64,000 bases of DNA from Methanobrevibacter sp. YE315 (GCF_001548675.1 NZ_CP010834.1:646001-710000); one strand, 5' to 3'; shown: positions 33,834 through 42,815, counted from the first letter of the stretch. The notes: a model not told the origin generated them from the sequence alone. Numbers and translations are program-made.

Positions 33834-35193
33834 TTCCAAATTTTTCTCTTATCCGTTTAATTTCTGATCTGGCGAATACGTAGTTTATGACACTGGCAAT
33901 CGCTCTTCCAATACATAAGCCTAACCAAACACCGACAAGATTCCAATTGAAAATAAATACGAATAAATAGATTAAAGGAACTACAAAAAGGATTTCCCTT
34001 AAAATTGTAAACATCAAACTGTAGACTCCCTTTCCGATTCCTTGATAGAAAAAGCTTGAAGGTATTCCAATACCGGTTAAGATTAGACATGGGCAGGCAA
34101 TCTGGAGATACTGTGCAATTCCAGGAACCAGATTGGCGGTTTCAGGAGTATATGCAAAAATTGTAGCCAAAGGTGTGGCGAATATTACTAAAATTAAAGT
34201 AATCACGGTTCCTAAAGCTAAACCGAATTTTACACCATAAGTATGTGTTCTGGACAGATAATCTCCATTTCTGGCACCGAATGCACTTCCGGATACTGCA
34301 ATAACTGCTGAACCGATAGCTGTAAGCGGCATTATTGCAAATAAGTATAACCTTTGACCGGATGTGAATGTGGCTATTCCATAGTCTCCTCCAACCATGG
34401 AAATCACTATTAGATAAATGGACATTGCTATTGCCATAATCAGCATATCAAGTGCAGATGGAATTCCAACTTTTAAAATGTCTTTTGCTAATTTTGAGTC
34501 AAATTTGAAGTTTTTAAGGCTAACATCAATATAAGTGTCTTTTTTAATTAAGATCCAGTATAATATGACGATTGCAGAAATTGCTGCGCTTACTATTGTA
34601 GCAAGTGATGCTCCGGCAGATCCCAGGCCTAAAACGTAAATAAATATCGGGTCGAGTGATGCATTTAAAACAACAGAAACAACTACAACATACATTGCAC
34701 GTTTCATATCCCCTTCTCCACGAAGGATTCCGCTGCAGCCGTTTCCAAACATTAATGCAATTAAACCTAAAAACAATGGTGTTGCATAAGCTATAGCTTC
34801 ATTCAATGTCTGGCCTGTAGCACCATAGCTTTCAAGTAAAGGCTTTTGTATTATCAGGAAGATAAGTGTCAACACAATTGAGGCTATCAGGAAAATAAAC
34901 ATCGCCTGTACTGCAGATTTATCTGCCATTTCATGATTCTTCGCTCCAATAAATCTTGAAATGCTGCTTGTTGCACCGTTTCCAAGTCCTACGCTTGCTC
35001 CGTTTAACACCATGAAAATTGGTGTTACAAATCCGATTCCTGCAATAGCTGTTGGTCCGAGTCCCGCTACCCAAATTCCATCAACGATATTGTATAGTGC
35101 GGTTAAAATCATTGATATCATGATTGGGATAGCTAATTTCTTTACAGCTTTTTCAGGTTCTCCTCTCATCAATTCCACATTTTTGTTAGCCAT
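33829..35193 (-). CDS. MATE-family efflux transporter
   Basis: A 454-residue protein with twelve predicted helices in two six-helix halves, opening ELMRGEPEKAVKKLAIPIMI, standard for the MATE family. It exports drugs or metabolites in exchange for sodium or protons. The marR gene lies 18 bases upstream on the same strand, so substrates may induce it by relieving MarR. AGAGGATTACT precedes the ATG. Confidence 0.93.
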   Translation of the reverse strand: MANKNVELMRGEPEKAVKKLAIPIMISMILTALYNIVDGIWVAGLGPTAIAGIGFVTPIFMVLNGASVGLGNGATSSISRFIGAKNHEMADKSAVQAMFIFLIASIVLTLIFLIIQKPLLESYGATGQTLNEAIAYATPLFLGLIALMFGNGCSGILRGEGDMKRAMYVVVVSVVLNASLDPIFIYVLGLGSAGASLATIVSAAISAIVILYWILIKKDTYIDVSLKNFKFDSKLAKDILKVGIPSALDMLIMAIAMSIYLIVISMVGGDYGIATFTSGQRLYLFAIMPLTAIGSAVIAVSGSAFGARNGDYLSRTHTYGVKFGLALGTVITLILVIFATPLATIFAYTPETANLVPGIAQYLQIACPCLILTGIGIPSSFFYQGIGKGVYSLMFTILREILFVVPLIYLFVFIFNWNLVGVWLGLCIGRAIASVINYVFARSEIKRIREKFGN

Positions 35194-35211
35194 AGTAATC
35201 CTCTTTTATAA

Positions 35212-35655
35212 TCATTCTTTAAGTATCTCTTCACTTTTTCTAGCTATTTTTCTTAATTGATTTTTTGTTTCATCGTCTAGTTCATTGATTCCGACTTTTT
35301 CTTCCCATTCGTCTAAATCTTTTTTCAATAAAATAGCTAGTTCTTCTCCTTCTTTTGTTGTTTTTAATATGTATTTTCTCCTATTGTTTTCATCAACTGT
35401 TCTTTCAACATATCCATTATCTTCCAATTTCCTTAAAGCTTTGGCTATTGTTCCTTTGCTTTGGCCAAATATGTTTGCAAGGTCATCCTGGGACAAATTG
35501 TTCCTTTTATGAATTTCCATTAAATAACGACCTTCATGGACCATATCTATACGATTTGGATTCTTCCTAGAGTATATTAGTTTATTTTTAGATATGTGAT
35601 GAATCAATGCAAAAAAAGGCATTGAATCAAATTTATCTGTCTTTTCTGTAGTCAT
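35212..35655 (-). CDS. MarR-family transcriptional regulator
   Basis: A 147-residue winged-helix repressor: HKRNNLSQDDLANIFGQSKG (helix-turn-helix) followed by VERTVDENNRRKYILKTTKEG (wing), as in MarR. First gene of a two-gene operon with the MATE pump. Two perfect 14-bp palindromes lie just upstream of its TATA box and would be its operators, giving the usual self-repressed drug-efflux module. Confidence 0.93.
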   Translation of the reverse strand: MTTEKTDKFDSMPFFALIHHISKNKLIYSRKNPNRIDMVHEGRYLMEIHKRNNLSQDDLANIFGQSKGTIAKALRKLEDNGYVERTVDENNRRKYILKTTKEGEELAILLKKDLDEWEEKVGINELDDETKNQLRKIARKSEEILKE

Positions 35656-35697
35656 GTTTTCATCTGATATGTTTTTAGATTTACTTTGTCGGCCACA

Positions 35698-35736
35698 ATA
35701 TATAAATGTTTCCTAGGAAACTGTTTATCGATAAAC
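35698..35736. promoter_or_regulatory. Two adjacent perfect 14-bp palindromes at the marR promoter
   Basis: GTTTCCTAGGAAAC (35708-35721) and GTTTATCGATAAAC (35723-35736) are both exact palindromes with the same GTTT/AAAC ends, one base apart (15 bp centre to centre). The minus-strand TATA box lies at about 35698-35706, immediately downstream for marR. They probably bind two MarR dimers, and they may also affect the divergent gene at 35795. Confidence 0.7.
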
Positions 35737-35794
35737 TATAATGTTGAAACACTTTAATACTCATCAATTTAATATCTATTAATTAGGTGATATT

Positions 35795-36121
35795 GTGGAT
35801 TATGAGGCAATCATTTGTGAAAAGTTCCCAACATGTAACGTTGAAGTGATAAAGCCGGATGTATTTGAAATAGATCAGCTGGTCGAATACATTACAGATG
35901 ATATTGTAGTATATAAGCCTCACTCAGTAATGGTTTACCGTCATATGATCAGATTCTTGATGAATGTAGGTGAAAGGGGTAAGATTTATTATTTGGAAGG
36001 ATTTTCAGATGAGGATTTAAAAATTGTTCATGCGGGCCTTCTGAAATTCACATGGAAAAGCGATACAAAAATTAATCTGTTTAAGAATTCAAATCCCGAC
36101 CGTGATGTTTTAGGTTTATAG
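35795..36121 (+). CDS. Small protein of unknown function
   Basis: A 108-residue, soluble, mixed alpha/beta protein starting at GTG 35795 after AGGTGAT. No motif recognised; it contains VVYKPHSVMVYRHMIRFLM and ends with NPDRDVLGL. It is divergent from marR across the palindrome region and overlaps the end of a small minus-strand gene by six bases. Confidence 0.55.
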   Translation: MDYEAIICEKFPTCNVEVIKPDVFEIDQLVEYITDDIVVYKPHSVMVYRHMIRFLMNVGERGKIYYLEGFSDEDLKIVHAGLLKFTWKSDTKINLFKNSNPDRDVLGL

Positions 36122-36280
36122 CTGGAAAAATTCGTCACAATATTCGCAATAATAGTTGTACTCACTAGTGCAGCAATTTCCAATTATTATTTCTCCTTTT
36201 AGAGATTCAACAGCCAGTTCATCTGTTGAATCATGAAAAACTTTTTTCAATTCTCGCATGCATTTCGGACAGGTTTTCAT
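36116..36280 (-). CDS. 54-residue zinc-ribbon-like protein
   Basis: On the minus strand an ATG at 36280 opens a 54-codon frame: MKTCPKCMRELKKVFHD, later GNCCTSEYNYYCEYCDEFF. Cysteines 4 and 7 with 45 and 48 make a plausible two-knuckle zinc site; 36 and 37 are extra. It fills an otherwise empty gap, ends against the stop of the 108-residue gene and has codon use like its neighbours. No assigned function. Confidence 0.65.
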   Translation of the reverse strand: MKTCPKCMRELKKVFHDSTDELAVESLKGEIIIGNCCTSEYNYYCEYCDEFFQL

Positions 36281-36331
36281 ATTATCAATTATATTAATGA
36301 TGAATTTTAAATATTAGTGTAGGTGTAAATT

Positions 36332-36589
36332 ATGCTTATTAATATAGGGGCTGAATTCGGCACACATTTGGAAACCAGCGAAGTTGCAGTGGAACTTATT
36401 GATATTCTAAATAAGATACCTAAAGATGACTTTATCATTGATTTTAAGGATGTTTCATTCATTACTATGAATTTTGCTCAAGCCTATTATAATGCTAAAT
36501 ACCAATCTGAAAAGAGAATATCTGAAATCAATATATCCGATGAAATCAGTGTTGTAATGGGTGCGGCTGACGAAGCGTGCAATCCTTAA
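36332..36589 (+). CDS. STAS-like/DUF4325 domain protein
   Basis: An 85-residue single domain: DFIIDFKDVSFITMNFAQAYYN matches the STAS-like DUF4325 core, in which a strand and helix carry the V-DF-gv-fis-sFa pattern. In other proteins this domain is fused to histidine-kinase-like ATPases or found in phage and defence-type genes. Alone here, it may be an anti-anti-sigma-like switch or a partner of an ATPase elsewhere. AGGTGTAAAT precedes the ATG. Confidence 0.7.
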   Translation: MLINIGAEFGTHLETSEVAVELIDILNKIPKDDFIIDFKDVSFITMNFAQAYYNAKYQSEKRISEINISDEISVVMGAADEACNP

Positions 36590-36865
36590 TTCTTTTTATT
36601 TTTTTTCATTCATTTTGAAATGTTGTTTTAGGCTCATAAAATTGTTTTATTTATAACTGCTTATTCTAAATACTTTTTTTTACCAATCCCACTTTGTTGA
36701 CTATAGGGTTTATGGTGTTAAGTTAACTATATTTTTTTAGGCAAAACATTAAATTAACTAAAATCTAAAATATTAATATCAAATTTATATTCTTTCTTAA
36801 CGGGGAGTTTAATTATTACATTTGGCAATTTAAAAGATTGCTAATGAAGTATAAAGGGTGTTTAA
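36590..36865 (+). other. Gene-free interval
   Basis: 276 bases with T-rich tracts after the STAS-like gene (terminator-like) and a TATA-like ATTTATATTC about 75 bases before the GTG of the SAP gene. No inverted repeat, RNA gene or small frame stood out. Confidence 0.5.
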
Positions 36866-37798
36866 GTGAGTGAACAAAAATTAGAGATTTTTAATGTTTT
36901 GAATTTTTTAAATAGTGGCTATAAACTTGAAGATATCTTGAAAGAAGGCAATTTTGGAACATTTCCGTCAGCTGAAGACTGCATCAACTATCTGGTTGAT
37001 GAAGGATATCTTGAAGGAGATGTCTCAATTGATGTTGATGTGGAAATAACTGCTGAAGCAATATCCAAAAAGTACATAGTTTCCGAGCTAAAGGATATTT
37101 TAAGGGAAAACGGACTTAAAGTTTCAGGTAAAAAACAGGAATTGGTAGAAAGGGTTTTGCCTGTATTGAAAGAAGCTAAGAATGCACGTAATATCGATGT
37201 TGATGTTAATGAAGAAAAATCATATGATTTGAAATTAACCGATAAGGCTTATGAATTTTTAAAAGAAAATGATTGGATTGATTTATACATGTTTGCTCTT
37301 GTAGCATTCAGATTTGAAGATTATGAGACTTATGTCAATTCCTCATCAGCGGGTAAAATTGAAACCGGTTTAAACTTCTGTGATGAGATTATTTCAAGGG
37401 CATTAATGGTCAATCAGTTTTTAGTATTTATAGATGCGTTATCTGCAAAAGCACATGTCTATGCATATGATGGAGATTATGATTCATTCTTGGATTATGA
37501 TTTGCAAAGATATATCCTGGGATTGAATCCGATTGTAATGGACCCTCAGACTTACGCTACATATAATGTTATAAACGAAGCCAATATTCTCAATTTAAGA
37601 AATGTTTTAGAAAAATTGGAAATGGGCAGCTTAAAGAAAAGATTTGACAGAATCTGGAATATTTCCAATATTCATAATATCACTGTACCTAAAAAGTCCT
37701 GTTATAAGATTTTGCAGAAGGCCATTTCTGGTGCAGACATCGAAGAGCTTAATTTTGACTTAAGACAAAAATATTTTGATAAGAAATTTGGGATTTAG
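36866..37798 (+). CDS. SAP-domain protein
   Basis: A 310-residue protein. Residues about 66-105 fit a SAP motif (KYIVSELKDILRENGLKVSG followed by KKQELVERVLPVL), a helix-extended-helix fold that usually binds DNA or RNA. The first 60 residues look like a short helical domain, and the C-terminal 190 are helical with no known family. Start is GTG with AGGGTG upstream. Four bases separate it from the DUF998 gene. SAP proteins are uncommon in archaea; function unknown. Confidence 0.75.
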   Translation: MSEQKLEIFNVLNFLNSGYKLEDILKEGNFGTFPSAEDCINYLVDEGYLEGDVSIDVDVEITAEAISKKYIVSELKDILRENGLKVSGKKQELVERVLPVLKEAKNARNIDVDVNEEKSYDLKLTDKAYEFLKENDWIDLYMFALVAFRFEDYETYVNSSSAGKIETGLNFCDEIISRALMVNQFLVFIDALSAKAHVYAYDGDYDSFLDYDLQRYILGLNPIVMDPQTYATYNVINEANILNLRNVLEKLEMGSLKKRFDRIWNISNIHNITVPKKSCYKILQKAISGADIEELNFDLRQKYFDKKFGI

Positions 37799-37801
37799 AG
37801 T

Positions 37802-38389
37802 ATGAGAAGCAAGGTTGCCGGAATTGTATTCATAATAGGTAGTTTGTACTATGTTATAGCTGAAGCTATTTCAGCAGCTTTTTTCAATGCTTCACTACCG
37901 GAAACTTATATTTTCCACACCATTTCAGAGCTTGGAATCCCACATCCGAACTCACCGTTATTCTGGTTAATGAACACAGCCTTTATTTTAATAGGTCTGG
38001 CATTGATATTCGGTTCTTTCTATGAGTTCAAGGATTATATAGTCAAAAATAAAGCTATTTTTTATATATTCACATTGATAACCGGTTTGGGTGTTATTAT
38101 CGTTGGTTTGATTCATGGAGGAAACCCGTTGACATCCGGCTATCACACTTTGGGCGCTGTGATGGCAATTCTTGGAGGGAACATCCTTTTAATTATCGTT
38201 TCAAGATCAATGAAAGACTTTGGAAACTATCAGAAGTTGACCTTGGTTTTGGGTATTTTTGGCTTAATTGTGTTTTGGATAATGTTTTTCAATATCACAA
38301 GCATCTACATGCCGGTATTCGAGAGGCTTTCTGTTTATACTATGATTGTCTGGAGTTTTTCAACCGGTGTTTACCTTCTTTTAAATTAA
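37802..38389 (+). CDS. DUF998-family membrane protein
   Basis: A 195-residue protein with six membrane helices and the YHTLGAVMAILGGNILLI and HTISELGIPHPNSPLFW segments typical of DUF998. It is probably cotranslated with the SAP-domain gene. Function of the family is not established. Confidence 0.75.
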   Translation: MRSKVAGIVFIIGSLYYVIAEAISAAFFNASLPETYIFHTISELGIPHPNSPLFWLMNTAFILIGLALIFGSFYEFKDYIVKNKAIFYIFTLITGLGVIIVGLIHGGNPLTSGYHTLGAVMAILGGNILLIIVSRSMKDFGNYQKLTLVLGIFGLIVFWIMFFNITSIYMPVFERLSVYTMIVWSFSTGVYLLLN

Positions 38390-38559
38390 TTTTATGAGCA
38401 ATTATTATAAATTGTTAAATTTATTTTCAGTGTTTTATTATAGTTTATTTTAATTTACTTCAATATATGATTATATTTCGCATATCCTGGTCTGTTTATC
38501 TGCATCTAAGTATAAAAATTTAAATATTTCTTAGATTAATTATAATTAAAGGTGATATT

Positions 38560-38808
38560 ATGGCAAACCTTGATAAAGCTACAGAAGAAGAAATTTTAGC
38601 AATTGTCGAAAAATACCAAAAAGAAAATACAAAACTTTTGAATTACCTCATTACTGATGATGAGATTACATTTTTCTCACCATTGGCAAACGGTAATGCT
38701 ATAACCGCTGAAGATTTGCAAAAAGTTGCAGATATTTTAGACGGTTCATTTGAAGGAATGGAAATTGTAAACCAAGAGTACAGATTCAAATTTAAAATGG
38801 GTATTTAA
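38560..38808 (+). CDS. Small protein of unknown function
   Basis: An 82-residue acidic protein (MANLDKATEEEILAIVEKY..., ending YRFKFKMGI) with a clear GGTGATATT binding site, an upstream TATA element and a terminator hairpin. Nothing identifies its role, but it has all signs of being a genuine, independently transcribed gene. Confidence 0.65.
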   Translation: MANLDKATEEEILAIVEKYQKENTKLLNYLITDDEITFFSPLANGNAITAEDLQKVADILDGSFEGMEIVNQEYRFKFKMGI

Positions 38809-38823
38809 TTACTCATTTTTTAT
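38795..38823. terminator. Hairpin terminator between convergent genes
   Basis: AAATGGGTA (38795-38803) pairs with TACTCATTT (38810-38818) with one G-U pair, followed by a T-run on the plus strand. It serves the 82-residue gene and perhaps the GNAT gene opposite. Confidence 0.55.
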
Positions 38824-39347
38824 TTTTTTAGCAAGTATTCATAAAGATGAAATTTTTCCAATCCGACAGCTTCATGGAACAATTCAATGCTGTCCACATA
38901 TTGAAACCCTATTTTTTTAAAAAATTTTTGAGCACCGACATTTCCGTTAATAACATCAGTTCTAATGGTCTTTTGATTGTTATTGAGGGCATTGATTTTT
39001 ATTTGTTCAAATATTTCTTTTCCTATTCCTTTTCTTGAAAAATTGGAATTGACTGCAAAGGTATGGATTATTGTGACTTCATCTGATTCTGCATCAATGG
39101 CCCAGTTAATATTTCCATATTCCGGGTTAAACAGATTGTTTATAATTACGCAGGATATTATAGTATCGTCTTTTGTGTAAGTATATAACTCCTCTTTTTT
39201 GATGCTTGTTTTAATGTATTCTAGGTTAGGGTAGTGTTCATTCCATTTAGGTTTAAAATCAGTCTCTTTAATCGAATTGATGATATTGCGATAGAATCTT
39301 AGTATTTCTTCGGCTTCGCTGGGTTTTGCTTTCCTTAGATTGGTCAT
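38820..39347 (-). CDS. GNAT-family N-acetyltransferase
   Basis: A 175-residue acetyltransferase with the acetyl-CoA-binding VNSNFSRKGIGKEIFEQIKI (Q/R-x-x-G-x-G/A variant RKGIG) and the C-terminal NVGAQKFFKKIGFQYV. Substrate unknown. It follows the Fe-S protein gene by four bases on the same strand. Confidence 0.88.
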   Translation of the reverse strand: MTNLRKAKPSEAEEILRFYRNIINSIKETDFKPKWNEHYPNLEYIKTSIKKEELYTYTKDDTIISCVIINNLFNPEYGNINWAIDAESDEVTIIHTFAVNSNFSRKGIGKEIFEQIKINALNNNQKTIRTDVINGNVGAQKFFKKIGFQYVDSIELFHEAVGLEKFHLYEYLLKK

Positions 39348-39351
39348 GTTA

Positions 39352-40029
39352 TCATTTGCCTTTTAAATATGCTTGAGTGAGCTTGCATTCGCACATGCAT
39401 TTTGTACAGCCCAATCCGTTTTTGTATTGGTCCATTATATATTCGAAACAGGCATCAATGTCAATGATGTCTTCTCTATTCAAACGGTCATTCCATTTTT
39501 GAGGATTGATTGCCCCAACGGGACAAGCTTTCTGACAGTTTTCACAGTCATCACATTGGGAATCTGTTATTGGTGTTCCGAACTCAAGAGGCATATCGGT
39601 CAATATGCCGCCTAAAGCAACCATTGATCCATATTCTGGTGTAACAAAAAGTGCAGATCGTCCAATCCATCCCATTCCTGATTTGGTGGCTATTGTCTTG
39701 TAAGGCAAAATGCTCAATAGCTTTTTCATATCGCATTCATTTCTCTGCATGGTTAGAGCAAATGCATCATATCCAAGGTTTTTAATGTATTCTTCACCTT
39801 TAAGGGAAATTTCAGTCAATTCAGCAATCTTTGAGTGAAAACAATTCCAATAGGATTTGTAATCTTCCTGGTCTATATAATACATTGCCTTTTTAGGAAG
39901 CTTTAAAACAAGACTTATTCCGTTGGGCAAATCTACAAATTCGTTTGCCAAACCGTCGACATCGGCAAAACCAACTTTGCTGACGCCCCGCCTTTTAAGG
40001 TAATCCTTAAGGTCATTCATCTCAGACAT
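39352..40029 (-). CDS. 4Fe-4S protein related to epoxyqueuosine reductase
   Basis: A 225-residue protein with SGMGWIGRSALFVTPEYGS, as in QueG-like enzymes, then CDDCENCQKACPVGAI and CTKCMCECKL, giving sites for two 4Fe-4S clusters. It lacks the HEAT-like C-terminal half of bacterial QueG, so it is best seen as a short relative rather than a true epoxyqueuosine reductase. First of two genes with the GNAT gene. Confidence 0.82.
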   Translation of the reverse strand: MSEMNDLKDYLKRRGVSKVGFADVDGLANEFVDLPNGISLVLKLPKKAMYYIDQEDYKSYWNCFHSKIAELTEISLKGEEYIKNLGYDAFALTMQRNECDMKKLLSILPYKTIATKSGMGWIGRSALFVTPEYGSMVALGGILTDMPLEFGTPITDSQCDDCENCQKACPVGAINPQKWNDRLNREDIIDIDACFEYIMDQYKNGLGCTKCMCECKLTQAYLKGK

Positions 40030-40108
40030 GATATTAAATATAATTCTGTCATATAAATAGTTAGATGATTTTTCTCATTTGATTTCAAATTTTGTGTGAA
40101 CTAGTTAA

Positions 40109-40153
40109 TTTTATATATCTTGAATGAAATAATATACCTAACGAACGGTAGGT
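40109..40153 (+). promoter_or_regulatory. tetR promoter with palindromic operator over the ribosome binding site
   Basis: TATA-like TTTTATATATC sits at about 40109-40118. ACCTAACGAACGGTAGGT (40136-40153) is an imperfect palindrome (CCTA-x-CG-xx-CG-x-TAGG), typical in form of TetR operators. It ends seven bases before the ATG and abuts the Shine-Dalgarno sequence GGTAGGAA, so bound TetR would block transcription at its start. Confidence 0.65.
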
Positions 40154-40159
40154 AGGAAT

Positions 40160-40786
40160 ATGAATACTAAGGAAAAGATTTTTGATGTGGCATTGGATCT
40201 ATTTTCAAAAAAAGGATATGACTCAGTTTCACTTAGGGAAATTGCAGAAGAAGTAGGAATTAAAAAAAGCTCAATATATAGCCATTATTCTTCTAAAGAA
40301 GCAATATTAATGGACATATTCGAATATTTCACAGACCTTTTCGAACAGGATGAATTGCTTAACAGCAAAGATTATACTTTATCTGCAGACAATGAACTAT
40401 TGCTTGAAAACCCCGAAATGTTCTATCATAGAGGGTCTGAAGCTATAAAGAGAATGGTATCGGAGGAAAGAAACCTTAAAATCTGGAAGCTGATTTTCAT
40501 ACAGATGCATTATAATGAGTCTATAAGATTATTTTTCCAAAATGAGATGCTTGTCAAGCCATTGATATTCTGGAAGGGTTTTTTCACTATTTTAAAAGAA
40601 AACGGAATCATACGTGCAGACTGCAATCCTGAATTGCTGGCAAAGGAATATTACAGTTTTCCAATATATCTCCTTTTGGAACTTTCAGCCAAATATGATG
40701 ATATTCCCGAAAGCTCATTGGATGACTTCTTTAGGCAAGCAGAAGACCATGCTGAATTCCTGCTCGATTGTGTGAAGGTGAAATAG
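40160..40786 (+). CDS. TetR/AcrR-family transcriptional regulator
   Basis: 208 residues. The N-terminal helix-turn-helix is KIFDVALDLFSKKGYDSVSL followed by IAEEVGIKKSSIYSHYSSKEAIL, classic TetR. The larger C-terminal domain would bind a ligand of unknown kind. It is translationally coupled to the radical SAM gene, which begins at the very next base after its stop. Self-repression through the palindrome at 40136 is likely, so the radical SAM enzyme would be induced by the ligand. Confidence 0.92.
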   Translation: MNTKEKIFDVALDLFSKKGYDSVSLREIAEEVGIKKSSIYSHYSSKEAILMDIFEYFTDLFEQDELLNSKDYTLSADNELLLENPEMFYHRGSEAIKRMVSEERNLKIWKLIFIQMHYNESIRLFFQNEMLVKPLIFWKGFFTILKENGIIRADCNPELLAKEYYSFPIYLLLELSAKYDDIPESSLDDFFRQAEDHAEFLLDCVKVK

Positions 40787-41881
40787 ATGGAAGATAATTT
40801 TGATATTCAGGAATACCTTGCCGAAGGTGTTGAAATCATTTTAAAAGATGCTTTTCGCGCTTCATTAAAGAATCCTAAAGAAAGCTTGTTTCTGGTTAAA
40901 TTTTCAAAGCATGCAAAAAAGGCTACCAAAATCAGGCAAAAGTATAGTGAAAATGGTCAGAATATTCCTGTTTTCTTAATAGCAAGCATTACAAGCAGCT
41001 GCAACCTTCATTGTACTGGATGTTACTCACGGGCCAATAATTCATGCAGCGATGATGCTCCTTCAAATCAGCTTAATGATGATGAATGGGGGGATATATT
41101 CAATCAGGCAAGGGACATGGGAATAAGCTTTATAGTTCTTGCAGGCGGAGAGCCCCTTATGAGGAATGATGTTATAGTTAAGGCCAGTAATTTCCACGAA
41201 ATTTTATTCCCAATATTCACAAACGGAACAATGATAAATGAGGATTATCTGAAGCTATTTGATGAGAACAGAAATCTTGTCCCGGTTTTATCTATTGAAG
41301 GAGATGAAAAAATCACAGATTCCAGAAGGGGAACAGGCGTCTATAGCCAATTGGTTAATTCGATGGATTTGATGAGAAACAACAATATAATCTTTGGTAC
41401 TTCTCTTACTTTTACAAAAGGAAACCTGCCTTCACTTCTTTCAGATGATTTCATTGACAGATTGCATGATTTCGGATGCAAAGTCGTATTTTTCATTGAG
41501 TATGTTCCGGTCAATGAGCAGACAATAGACCTTGCGCCTAGTGACGATGAAAGGGAATTGCTGTTAAATGAACTTGACCGTTTACGAAACAAATACCGTG
41601 ACATGCTGTTCCTGTCATTTCCTGGAGATGAAAAGACTTCCGGAGGCTGCTTGGCTGCCGGAAGAGGCTTTTTCCATATAAACTCTCATGGCGGTGCCGA
41701 ACCATGTCCTGCTTCACCATATTCAGATATAAATGTACGGGATACATCGCTCATTGAAGCATTGAATTCCAATTTATTCATGTCACTTAGAGATGGTGGA
41801 ATTCTTATGGACGACCATGAAGGAGGTTGCGTTTTATTTGAAAATAAGGAAAAAGTTGAAAAGTTATTGGACAATAATTGA
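40787..41881 (+). CDS. Radical SAM protein with SPASM-like C-terminus
   Basis: 364 residues. C72, C76 and C79 in CNLHCTGC bind the radical SAM cluster; VLAGGEPLMR is the SAM-binding GGE motif. The C-terminal part (GGCLAAGRGFFHINSHGGAE, then PCPASPYSD and a late Cys) resembles an auxiliary-cluster SPASM/twitch region. There is no nearby peptide precursor or cofactor gene to suggest a substrate. It is regulated with the TetR gene immediately upstream. Confidence 0.88.
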   Translation: MEDNFDIQEYLAEGVEIILKDAFRASLKNPKESLFLVKFSKHAKKATKIRQKYSENGQNIPVFLIASITSSCNLHCTGCYSRANNSCSDDAPSNQLNDDEWGDIFNQARDMGISFIVLAGGEPLMRNDVIVKASNFHEILFPIFTNGTMINEDYLKLFDENRNLVPVLSIEGDEKITDSRRGTGVYSQLVNSMDLMRNNNIIFGTSLTFTKGNLPSLLSDDFIDRLHDFGCKVVFFIEYVPVNEQTIDLAPSDDERELLLNELDRLRNKYRDMLFLSFPGDEKTSGGCLAAGRGFFHINSHGGAEPCPASPYSDINVRDTSLIEALNSNLFMSLRDGGILMDDHEGGCVLFENKEKVEKLLDNN

Positions 41882-41951
41882 AACTTTAATTTGATATTTC
41901 CAACAATAGGGTTTATAAACTAGTAAATAAAATATTTAGTTTAGTGATAAA

Positions 41952-42815
41952 ATGAAAGATATTGATGTTTTAATTGAAGCTTTGCCATATATCAAAAAGT
42001 TTCACGGTAAAAAAATTTTAATTAAATATGGCGGACATGCAATGATTGACGATGAAGCGATGTCTTCCACAGCTCGCGATACTGTTTTACTTAAATATGT
42101 TGGGATGAAACCATTAATTGTGCATGGTGGAGGTCCGGAAATTTCCAGATCAATGGATAAGTTAGGTAAGGAACCTAAATTCATTAAAGGTTTAAGGGTT
42201 ACCGATGAAGAAACCATGGAAATTATCGAAATGGTTTTAGTTGGTAAAATTTCAACAGAAATAGTATCTGAACTCATTAATCATGATGGTCATGCAATTA
42301 GTTTATCAGGTAAAGATTCAAGTTTAATATTCGCTCACAAAAAGGGAGCAAGTAAAATTGATGAAGAGTTTGTAGATTTAGGTCTCGTTGGTGAAGTTGA
42401 CTGTGTAAACACTGATTTACTTGACCTCTTTTTAGATAATGATTACATTCCAGTTATATCTCCAATAGGTATTGCAAAAGATGGAACAAGCCTTAACTTG
42501 AATGCGGACACTGCAGCAGGTGAAGTGGCAAGTGCAGTTGGTGCTGAAAAATTAATCATATTGACTGATGTTCCAGGTGTTTTAAGAGATCCTGACGATC
42601 CATCTTCTTTAATTCAAAAAATCAGAGTGGATGAAGTACCAGATTTGATAGAAGAAGGCATCATTTCTGGCGGAATGATTCCAAAAATCGAAACTTGCGT
42701 TAAAGCTATTGAAAATGGTGTTAAATCCTGCCATATTATTGATGGACGTAAAAAACATTCCTTGCTTTTGGAAATCTTTACCACTGAAGGTATTGGAACT
42801 ATGATTTATAAATAA
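41952..42815 (+). CDS. argB: Acetylglutamate kinase
   Basis: Second step of arginine synthesis, phosphorylating N-acetylglutamate. The 287 residues show [41 protein letters not shown] and [27 protein letters not shown] precedes the ATG. Monocistronic here, with a terminator hairpin at its end; argJ is encoded at 28606. Confidence 0.97.
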   Translation: MKDIDVLIEALPYIKKFHGKKILIKYGGHAMIDDEAMSSTARDTVLLKYVGMKPLIVHGGGPEISRSMDKLGKEPKFIKGLRVTDEETMEIIEMVLVGKISTEIVSELINHDGHAISLSGKDSSLIFAHKKGASKIDEEFVDLGLVGEVDCVNTDLLDLFLDNDYIPVISPIGIAKDGTSLNLNADTAAGEVASAVGAEKLIILTDVPGVLRDPDDPSSLIQKIRVDEVPDLIEEGIISGGMIPKIETCVKAIENGVKSCHIIDGRKKHSLLLEIFTTEGIGTMIYK

